A stretch of 64,000 nucleotides of DNA from Macrostomum hystrix (Eukaryota > Platyhelminthes > Macrostomidae), in NCBI GenBank assembly GCA_950097015.1, contig CATNEN010000039.1, forward strand, positions 16,276,501 through 16,340,500, written 5' to 3'. Below the pieces are notes generated by a model, which was not told the origin of the DNA, ran no database searches, and worked only from the letters and a program-made list of their open reading frames with translations. This document shows, piece by piece, positions 55,656-64,000 of this stretch; positions within the stretch are counted from its first letter, which is position 1, and the number at the start of each line of letters is the position of its first letter. The position numbers and the translations under genes were made by a program.

Positions 55656-56530
55656 GTCGGTCTGCGGAGAGCAGGTTGGTGTTGTTGCTGTTGTTGTTGG
55701 CGTAACAGATCCCTCGCATACGGGGGCGGGCCAGCACGCCCATCGCCTCGACAAAGGTCCGCACCCGGTTTGGGTCTTCCCACAGGAGGGACATTGAGCC
55801 AGTGGTGGCCCTCTGGAGGGTGTCCCGACGCTAATCCGCCCACCGCGGGCAGCCGAGCAGGAATTAAGTGGCAGGAGTCCTCCACTGGGGCAGAGCAATG
55901 GGGCAGGTCGCAACGGGGAAAAGGGTAGCTTGAAGAAACGGCGCGCGGCTCGCCCTGAGCTGGAACAGAGCCACCTCGGCCGTGCGGGAACAGGCGCGGC
56001 TCACCAGCAGCCGCGCTTGCCGCCGCTGAGCCTGTGACTGTGGTCGGGAGGGACCAGGTCTATAGGTAGTTCCTGTCATCTTCAGCTTGACCTTGCCTCC
56101 TGAGGGCGGCTCGGAGTGCTGCGACCGGCACTGGCATTGGCATTGGCACGGGCCAGATTGTCAGCTTCCTTATTGAGCGCCAGCCCGGTGTGCCCCGGCA
56201 CCCAGATGACGGTGAACGGTGGCAAGCTGCTCCAACAACATCAACGCCTGGGCAGTAGCGTGGTCCGTTAGGCATTTCATCGGTGACTAGAGCCGCTCAA
56301 AGAGCGCTAGATAGTCGAAAAGCAGCCACACGGTCATGCTTTGGCCGATCCTGGAGGTTGACGAGGCCGCCTTAAGACCGGCCGCGGCCGCAGTCGCTTC
56401 TGCAGTAGTTGAGCAAGTCAGGCGGCCCGCTGGGACACTGCCTCGGATGTCCCGGCAACCTGGCAGCCCTTTTCCGGATCAGAATGCCTCCTCCTGTAAG
56501 AGTAGTAAAATATGTTCCATTTGCTTAAAC
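55656..56530 (-). pseudogene. LINE RNase H / C-terminal fragment, minus strand
   Basis: On the minus strand there is FTVIWVPGHTGLALNKEADN (about 56210-56150), the RNase H C-terminal motif. Further on comes TGSMSLLWEDPNRVRTFVEA (about 55800), a RMRGICYANNN-type end and poly-Asn codons. Frame changes show decay. The divergent junction with the plus-strand RT fragment means two insertions or an inversion. Confidence 0.68.
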
Positions 56531-58015
56531 GCGCTACTTTAAGTAATATCACAAGGAAACCTTAGCTATAATGTTTAATCTATTTTTAGGGATGAGTCAT
56601 GCGCTATTTTTAGATACAAAGTCATGTGAAATGAAACCGGAGAACCTGTTCTCGACAGCTGCATTTGCTTGAATTCCAAATATGGTAAACCTCACAATCC
56701 TGACTCACTAAACAAATATGTATGACCTAAGTAAACACCGGTAGTAGAACCGGTTTTCCCCAAAAATTTTACTATAAACACAAGCGAAAATTCAGACTCG
56801 GAGCGATCCACCGGACTTCAAAACAACTTTATGAAGAAAAGGACTCATCTCTGAGATTCGTTTTGAAATATAATTCTCTAGTAATTGTTTCGAATTGAAC
56901 TAAGGTTACGAGAGCCACATATCGCCGATACATTTGAGAAAGGCCTCTTTGTTTCCTAGGATCATTCCTAGAGGATTATTGATTGATTTGATTTGAGTTA
57001 TCCATTATCTTTCGGGGGGTAACGAAGAAGACGCCCTTCAGGAGAACCTATTAGAGAGACACAAGAGAGATTTCAATTGTTCACCAGGGAGCACGTTTCT
57101 ATTGGGAATTCCGAGCTCGAGGAAACCGACAAGTAATCTGATTCGCTCTCGTCCTTTATTGGCCAACAGACTAATTCAAGCGCGGCAGACTAGCAGCTGC
57201 CAGGAAGACAAAGAAGACAAGACTATCAAAGACTCAAGAAGCACAGACTCGAAACTTCACGGTCGACCGGAACAAGAAGAAGAAGAACTACCGTATTACA
57301 AGGACGCAGAAGACTACAAACTACTTAAGGAAGAAGAAGCAATTGCAGTAAGTGTCACGTGACTGTTATAAATTCCTACGCAATTGTCTAGAAGTGGGAG
57401 TTTCGTGTGTCTGATCAACACACAATACTCTTCACTCCTACATTGTGAATTGAGCATGACCAAGGGCCTTGGTCCTCTCCTGAATTGAGGGAGTGGTGAA
57501 TGGTCTGGCTAAGTCGCAAAGTAGGTGTCCCTTCAGGGAACTGTTGGCAGCCGAGTAGCAGCTCCGCAGCCCGCTGCTTGCAGATGTTATTGAAAGGCTG
57601 GAGGCCCGGGTTGCAGATCAGGGTGCGTATTTTCAAGCTTTTACGCGTATAATAATTATTGATAAAGACAAGACCTAGCACTCAACTTGAAGTCGCAACA
57701 CAAAATATGCACGCAGTCGCAAGCTAAGCCTGTTCTGCTAGATATGGGCTGAGTCACACGACACCACACGACAAGCAAAACAAACTTTCCTTCTCTGTCT
57801 CCCTTCTACCTTGTTACCCCAGCAAGTTTAACACGAACGATCGCAACTCCTTACCCAGAGGAGGAACTCCTCTCAACAATCCACCCCCACATTTAAACGC
57901 ATTCCCATTCCTTTTGGCGTAGCCGATTGGAGGCACAATAACCTGCTTAGGATTAGGGTTAGATTAGGATTAGAGAGGCATCTACGATTTAGATATTCAA
58001 TCTCATCTGTTGTTA
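56531..58015. other. No gene supported
   Basis: One open segment at 57102-57362 (basic N-terminus, then EQEEEELPYYKDAEDYK) has no recognisable family. A degenerate TTAGGG-like patch (GGATTAGGGTTAGATTAGGA) lies at about 57949. Confidence 0.4.
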
Positions 58016-58231
58016 ATGGCATCGTCTGCAAACTCACCTAAGCGCAGTTATAATGAAGCATTTCTTGAGTTCGGTTTCACAACTGCGAATGAAAGACCAC
58101 AATGCGTTATCTGCGAAGTCACATTATTGTCAAAGGAGTCAATGAAACCAAAAAAACTCAAGCGCCATCTGCAAACACAGCACCCTGAAGTTGCGACTAA
58201 GCCACGCGAGTATACTTTATGGAGAAGTTAA
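58016..58231 (+). pseudogene. BED-type zinc finger fragment of a hAT-like transposase (ZBED/FAM200-type)
   Basis: The frame from ATG at 58016 gives a Lys-rich lead, YNEAFLEFGFT, then PQCVICEVTLLSKESMKP and LKRHLQTQHPEV. This is the C-x2-C...H-x4-H arrangement of BED fingers, with the SMKP-KLKRHL signature of hAT-derived ZBED5/FAM200/SCAND3-like proteins. It stops after EYTLWRS with no catalytic domain in reach, so it is a truncated copy. I see no clear terminal inverted repeats around it. Confidence 0.72.
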
Positions 58232-59067
58232 GGCGTCAAATTCCATCAGTTGGTATGACTGAACCAGCGTGCACAGGCAGCGTGCACATGAAAGAACAGT
58301 GGTGCTGTGAAACGCATCCAGGATGTCACGCCTGACGCTAGCTCGACAATCCTCTCCATCCACTTCCGGAGGCAGGACAGTAGAAATAAATTTACTGGGT
58401 TTAAAATAGTAAAACAAATTATATTAAAAAAACGTTCGAAGCTTTATAAAATGGTTTTGTAATTTAGCTCAACGTAATAAATTTATGTGTACTAAGTATT
58501 TATTTTTTTATTTTTTACTTTGCTTTATTTTTTGCTGACACTAGATTTTGAGCGCATTTTCAGTTTTCTGATCGTGCTGTTTTAAAGGGCCCGCTCCGCT
58601 CTATTGAAATCTGTTCTGTTTTCTATTAGCATTTTTATCTTTTTTTCCTTCTTCCTTCTTAAATTTATATTTTTTGATTAAAAAATCTAGTTTCAACCTT
58701 TTTATATTTGACAAATAATTTTCTAGCTAGCAAATAAATTTTATCAATGAAAGAAGCTATATGGTTGAGTTATTTTCAGGTTTTAATAGTTTGTTGAACA
58801 TGTATATCACTTTGTAGGATCTAACTAAACCTAACTTTATTCACAATGTATTTTGTGTAATATCTATGGAATTAAACTTATAAACATAATTTAATCTATA
58901 CCAGAATTTGAGGCTTTCCATTTGAAATTACTTGGTCCACTTGAATTTATTTTAAGTGAATTGAGAAGAAATGTTTAAATTACCTTAAAGCTGTTAAAAC
59001 ATTTAAGCTTTTAGTAAAGATCTGGCAATTAACTTTTCCATTTTCTAAACAAAAATACTTAATCAAG
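58232..59067. other. AT-rich non-coding DNA
   Basis: I see no coding region, RNA gene or repeat between the zinc-finger fragment and the MITE. Confidence 0.5.
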
Positions 59068-59622
59068 CCATAGTCCGGATCATGCTGGACTTACGCCGGA
59101 GGAAAAATCCAACATTTTTTGGCACTTACGCCAGACTTACGCCAACCAAAAAAGGTCCCTCTGACTTACGCCACCCAAAAAAGGTCCTTCACAATTCTTG
59201 TTAATCGGTGATTAATTAAATTCAGAATTTGCAACTGTTTAAAAATCTCACAAGTTGCAAATTCTGAATCAAGTATCAAAGTAAGCATCTTAAAGCTAAA
59301 AAAACTTTTGCTATCCTACAATAGATATTCTGCTATCTCATTTATACGAACTGCAATATTTTAATGAACTTTGTTTTAATGCTGCTCCTTAACATCATAA
59401 TTAACGCAAATGTGTTATGTTCTATAGTGATACATTTGATCGTGAATGATCTCATTTGTGCTAACATTTACGCCACTTGATTTATGCCATGTACTTACAC
59501 CAAGCACTTACGCCAAGGCACATTTTGGCCTATACTTACGCCAAGCACTTACGCCAGCCTCCAATCCCAAACCAGATTTATGCCGGAGATCTCCGGCGTA
59601 AACGACATGATCCGGACTATGG
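59068..59622. mobile_element. MITE with CCATAGTCCGGATCATG terminal inverted repeats
   Basis: Terminal inverted repeats of ~33 bp (CCATAGTCCGGATCATG, then ACGCCGGAG) bound 555 bp. The flanks AATCAAG (59061-59067) and AATCAAAG (59623-59630) look like a 7-8 bp target duplication, which fits hAT-type transposition. The subterminal regions carry about nine copies of (A)CTTACGCCA on the same strand, possible transposase-binding repeats. There is no ORF. Confidence 0.85.
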
Positions 59623-59834
59623 AATCAAAGTTACAATTGTTAAGTTGCTTTGAGTTGCGAGTGCTAGTTAAATCAAGGATGTGTATCTGTTATTATAATG
59701 CAAGACAGTGAGTTAGAAGATGTTTTGGTAACCAAATATGGTAATATACTCTGTAATTTTATTTTTTTAACTAAAAAGTATCCATTTCAGTTTCTAAAAG
59801 CAAGGAAGTGTTTGTTGAATAAATAAATATTCCC

Positions 59835-62146
59835 ATGGATGCCTTTGTGACATTGGCCACAAATGACTCCTATGCCATTGGAGCCCTTGTATGGGCTTAT
59901 GCTTTGAAAAGATTAAAAACCTCAAAGCATATCTGTATAATGGTCACAGATGCAGTTGGTAATGAGCTGAGGTAGGTTAAGTATATTGATTGCATGCATT
60001 ATTAATTTGTTGTAGATTTACCTATCTTAATGAAAATTGAAAATGAAACCAAACCCTTAGCTGATGCTGGTATCAATTTTAAAACTGGGTGCCACTTAGG
60101 TAAAATGTGCAGCACAGCTACAGATATTACAATGGAATTTCGATTGCTGCATACTGCTTGTTCAGTCCATGGACTGTGAGGATGCCACACTCACACTCTA
60201 TCACAATCACACCAGTGAAGCTATATAGATTTGAGTGTCTTGCTAAAGGACACAATTTGTTCTATTGGAGTCGGGAATCGAACCCCCGACCTTCAACTCA
60301 AACCAATAGACTACAATCCCCTTCCAAAAAATAAAAACAATTATAAATCAAGACAGCCATTTTTTCTACTGGATTGTGCAATATTCGCACTCTCTATCGT
60401 ACTAAATTAAATCATCAGGTCGCTTCTAGCCGAAGTGGCAGATTCAGTTCAACCGGTGCAGCCGATTCTGGTGCCATCGTCGGCGCGTTCAGCCGCCTCG
60501 GCGGCCCTACACCTACTGGGCAGGCCGGATCTGCAGGGCGAATCGCTTGGCCTCGCTAAACTGCGTGTTTGGCAGCTGACCCACTTCTCAAAGGTAGCTT
60601 ATATGGACGCGGACACGCTGCCTCTGGTTAATATTGACGACCTGCTGGACCGGGAGGAGCTCTCAGCGGCGCCTGATCCCGGCTGGCCAGATTGGTTCAA
60701 CTCCGGCGTGATGGTGCTTCGACCGTCTGAAGCCACATTCGATCTGCTGATGCGCACAGCTACCAATTCGCCAACCAGCTTGGTGGACGGTTCTGATCAG
60801 GTCTCTGAGTAAAAGCTTTTTTGACTCTATTCTATCAATTTAAGTATTCGATTAATTTAGATTCGATGCTTTTATTCGACTTCTACGTTTGTCTTCATGT
60901 TTGAAATGCTTCTTTGCTTTGATTTTTGCTATAGTTTTTTTTGCAATAAGGTAAACGGCTAGAGTAATTTAAGCTCTCGCCTTCCACCTATACTAATTTG
61001 AAGTTCTAAAGAATGAGTCGGCAACCACCGGCTCCTAAACCCTGCCTCCTTGCCCCTTTCAATATCTCTGCTCTATCTCGTCTCTCCTGTCTAATCTCTC
61101 CCGTCTTATCTCTCCCCTGTTATATATTTTCCCTGTCTCATATCTTCCCTGTCTCATCTCTCCCTTATCTCATCTCTCCCTTATCTCATCTCTCCCGTGT
61201 CTCATCTCTCCAATGTCTCATTTCTCCCCTGTCTTATCTCTCCCCTGTCTTATCTCTCCCTTATCTCATCTCTCCCGTGTCTCATCTCTCCAATGTCTCA
61301 TCTCTCCCCTGTCTTATCTCTCCCTTATCTCATCTCTCCCGTGTCTCATCTCTCCAATGTCTCATCTCTCCCCTGTCTTATCTCTCCCTTATCTTATCTC
61401 TCCCCTGTCTTATATCTCCCTTATCTCATCTCTCCCCTGTCTTATCTCTCCCCTGTCTTATCTCTCCCTTATCTCATCTCTCCCCTGTCTTATCTCTCCC
61501 CTGTCTTATCTCTCCCCTGTCTTATCTCTCCCTTATCTCATCTCTCCCCTGTGTTATCTCTCCCCTGTCTCTTGGCTGCCCTGTCGCGTCTCTCCGCGGT
61601 CATTGTGGGCCGCTTTCGTCTTTTGATTCTCTCCTGGACTGCAATGTTTGTGGGGATTGCCAACCACCATTTTAAAGGTTTCGGTGTGTCATTAAAGTTA
61701 GTATTATTAAATTCGTCAGCCTCGGTTAAAACTATTAATTTACTAATCAGATGCCGAGTCATCTACGTACCACTCGTTATGTATAGTTACTCTCTCTGTC
61801 TACCCGAACCCACTAGGGACTGCTAAACGTCTGTCTAGCTGACCGTTGGAAATCAGCCGACATCTCTCGTCGCCTACCATTTGGCTACAACTGCCTGTCC
61901 TATGCTTTCTATACTTACCTGCCAGCCTTGCGTCATTTTCGCGGCAGTGTTCGAATTGTACACTTTGCTGGCGGCAATCAGAAGCCCTGGCAGTCTAGTA
62001 GAGCGTCTGGCAGTCTGGCGTCGGATGCTGGCTGCGAGGAGCCAGCCGAGGTTAGCAGCTATCGGGCCGAGTTCCTTGGAGAGTGGTGGCGAGTCTACGA
62101 CACCTGCGTCCTGCCCAGACTGATCGCTACTGGTCATCATCATTCG
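59835..62146 (+). CDS. GYG: Glycogenin, catalytic domain exons (3'-incomplete)
   Basis: Self-glucosylating GT8 glycosyltransferase that primes glycogen synthesis in the cytosol. Exons: 59835-59971 (ATG; MDAFVTLATNDSYAIGALV), 60419-60800 and 61817-62146, continuous in phase (283 codons). Seen: the UDP-glucose/Mn2+ DxD motif in VAYMDADTLPLVNIDDLLD, the family signature AAPDPGWPDWFNSGVMVL, DGSDQ then GLLN, and LSYAFYTYLPAL, whose Tyr aligns with the auto-glucosylated Tyr195 of human glycogenin-1. HFAGGNQKPW follows. The last exon ends with WWRVYDTCVLPRL at a GTAAGA donor. The C-terminal linker and glycogen-synthase-binding tail are not seen before the window end. Exon 2 has an Ala/Ser-rich insertion around residues 60-85. 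Intron 1 holds a SINE and intron 2 a pyrimidine-rich array. Confidence 0.93.
60000..60325 (-). mobile_element. tRNA-derived SINE in glycogenin intron 1
   Basis: On the minus strand the head contains GTAGTCTATTGGTTTGAGTT and a good B box GGGTTCGATTCCCG (plus-strand ~60273-60286). Downstream is TGTCCTTTAGCAAGACACT, like the conserved central word of several invertebrate and fish SINEs. The 3' end fades into an AATTAATAATGC tail near 60000. Confidence 0.72.
61070..61575. repeat. 15-16-bp pyrimidine-rich minisatellite in glycogenin intron 2
   Basis: About 32 copies of CTTATCTCTCCCCTGT with CTCATCTCTCCCGTGT and CAATGT variants. It is strongly strand-asymmetric (C/T on the plus strand), so it could form triplex DNA. 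Long frames across it encode only repeats. Confidence 0.95.
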
Positions 62147-63460
62147 GTAAGAACCGGTTTTAAAGATGACGAAGCTTTGTTTAACTGAATACAAAGCATA
62201 GTTACTCACGCTGTTTACCTATTTTTGTGATTGTTTACTACGCTCGTAAATTATTTTAAAAGTATTGCGACGCACAGACAACAAGGTCAAGTCATGCTGA
62301 TAAGATTACACTTTGTTTACTCCTCCAACTCAATAGTGCCTGTCCAAAGTGGAACGATAAGCTTTAGACAAAGTTCCCCTTGACTATTTGTTTCACACTT
62401 GGCACGCGTGCAGAGTGTGCTAATGAATGTATTAACTCTTGCCTTGATATAGGCGCTGCTGTTGATTCATAAAATTTTTCCAGCACCAACCTGTTGAACT
62501 AATAGCGTTAGTGTAACACCGGGTGGTGTATTCAGATTTTTATCTATTACGTTAGACTAATAAATATATTTGCTTGTTAATTGTTATCAGTAACCTAAAA
62601 TAGTCGAAGCCAGTCCAGGCAAGTCAAATCTGGTGGTGCTACACACCATGCATAACATGCCGATTCGCTCGTTTGATTTTGTAACCCCTTAACCTTCCAT
62701 TGAACGCCGCAACTATTTCGCTCATTGAATATTTAATTAGCTTTACTTAATAATTTAAGCAGGTTTGCTAGCTTAGCTTAAGTTTTTTCTAATGCAGGTA
62801 TTCTACCGGCGGCTAAAACGTTGACCCGTCAAATGTTCCAAATGTTGTCGAATGTGTTCGTTGCTTTTTGGCCTTAGTTTGAGTTGGTTCAGTTGAGTTG
62901 TGAGCTGGTTTACACCGCCATCACACCTCAAGATGTTGATTTTACTAGTACATGTAATAGTAGAAAGACAACGCTATTTTTCACCCTAGGGAAAGACTAC
63001 GGGGTATTCCAAATACCCCCTGCCTGCTTCACGATTAGATCCTATACCGAATGACCGATTTTCGTCAAAGTCCACCATATGGATCAAGATTTTCCGCTCT
63101 TGACGATAAGCTAACTTTCAAAGCCTTCCCCGAGTCAGCATCGTTCGGCGATTCTTGTCAAAGACCCTGGTGACAAGGCCAACTAACATTGCTATGTATA
63201 TACCTCTATGGCGAATCCATATTGGTTCAAAATAGTTAGCAATATAAGCCAATAAGAGCAGACATGGTTTCATAATGAAGTTCTGTAAGCAGAAAAATCT
63301 TGCCTATATTGGTGTTTTTTTATAACAGACACTCCGATGAGAATCATTGAATATCTCGACGATGCCGATGTTTTGTGATTCTTGAAGTTGCTTCATTGGA
63401 TAGAGCGGAAAATCTTAGCCCCATGTTCTGGGTTATCATGGCGATTGGTTGAATATTTTT
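62147..63460. other. Glycogenin intron or intergenic; short inverted repeat
   Basis: No further glycogenin exon is recognisable. A 14-bp inverted repeat AAGATTTTCCGCTC (63086-63099) / GAGCGGAAAATCTT (63403-63416) encloses ~300 bp. A related word occurs at 39141. Confidence 0.5.
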
Positions 63461-63461
63461 G

Positions 63462-63885
63462 GAGATAATAATAATATAAAAATAATAATTGACACTAGAA
63501 CCAAGGGCCAGTGCAGGTGTTGTGTGTCAGGCACACTAGCAGGTGGGGACTGCACACTTAATGTGCTCCCCGGCTCTCTCGGACACCGGTTGACAGCCGC
63601 GTGTCAGCAATGGAATTTATTTTTCCAAACATATCGGCAGCATCCGAACCCCACTGAATTGCCGCACAGAACTGCTTTATTCCACGCCAGCCGGAGTTAT
63701 TATTACCCGACGAAATATCGGTACTCATTTGCAGCTGAGTAGACTGTGTGCACATCAGGGCAAAGCAGCTTGCCAAAGGCTGCACGAATAGTTCTAGACT
63801 AGGTCGGGAGTCGAACCCAGGACCATCTGATCCAGAGTCCGACACCTTACTGACTGATCTATCCGCCACCAGGAGGGTACAGAGA
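63462..63885 (-). mobile_element. tRNA-derived SINE (~420 bp)
   Basis: The minus-strand head GTGGCGGATAGATCAGTCAG ... GGTTCGACTCC (perfect B box, plus-strand 63807-63817) is tRNA-like with a CTCTGGATC anticodon-loop region. A long body follows, ending in a TATTATTATTATC tail at about 63465. It is not an intact tRNA gene, because it lacks a closed acceptor stem and continues into the body. Confidence 0.78.
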
Positions 63886-64000
63886 GATACAGAGAAAATG
63901 TATTTGAAATAGCCCTGTGGTCTTTCTCCTGTTACAATTTTATTTAAATTACAAGTATCTATTTTGGCTTCAATTATGTTTGATTGCAAACAAAGAAAAC

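Noticed and set aside
57102..57362. Charged 86-codon ORF
   Set aside because: No start context, splice partner or recognised domain; could be chance.
61013..61826. Leu/Ser/Pro-rich membrane-like ORFs
   Set aside because: Pyrimidine-rich array in glycogenin intron 2; hydrophobicity is a by-product of CTC/TCT codons.
63770..63885. A functional tRNA gene on the minus strand
   Set aside because: A and B boxes are good, but the acceptor stem does not close and the sequence continues into a SINE body with a simple tail.

Overview
The window is nuclear DNA of a multicellular animal. It holds split genes with GT-AG introns (one GC-AG) and metazoan gene families: an SLC4A11-type transporter, an AP-1 sigma adaptin, an ankyrin-TRP channel, glycogenin and an EGFR-type ectodomain. 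It also holds Helitrons, tRNA-derived SINEs, a MITE, LINEs and much minisatellite DNA. I read it as an invertebrate with a repeat-rich genome, possibly a lophotrochozoan, but nothing here fixes the phylum. Exon borders come from splice consensus, phase and family alignment from memory. The coding lengths of all four multi-exon genes come out in phase.

Layout. 1-10.75 kb: the last 12 exons of an SLC4A11-like transporter (+), with nearly every intron filled by its own minisatellite. 11.4-13.85 kb: a head-to-tail array of seven non-autonomous Helitrons. 14.3-36.3 kb: a block bounded by two inverted copies of a ~430-bp repeat. Inside it are a broken P-loop ATPase gene (-) carrying a 5.6-kb non-LTR retrotransposon flanked by a perfect 257-bp direct duplication, a decayed LINE, an intronless truncated EGFR-like ectodomain (+), and a 2.56-kb 23-bp satellite that seems to have grown out of a repeat family also present elsewhere in the block. 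36.3-40.7 kb: AT-rich non-coding DNA with a second type of Helitron. 40.77-44.02 kb: AP-1 sigma with two alternative last exons separated by a 1.5-kb 24-bp array. 45.88-53.66 kb: a complete 15-exon ankyrin-repeat TRP-like channel. 55-58.2 kb: LINE fragments in opposite orientations and a BED zinc-finger remnant. 59.07-59.62 kb: a MITE. 59.84-62.15 kb: the catalytic part of glycogenin. 63.46-63.88 kb: a SINE.

The host genes are unrelated housekeeping or membrane genes and form no operon or pathway. The novel interest is in the repeats. The retrotransposon's very long target duplication copied the host 3' splice site, so the insertion could behave as part of an intron. Minisatellites repeatedly start close to 5' splice sites, and related units occur in four introns of one gene.
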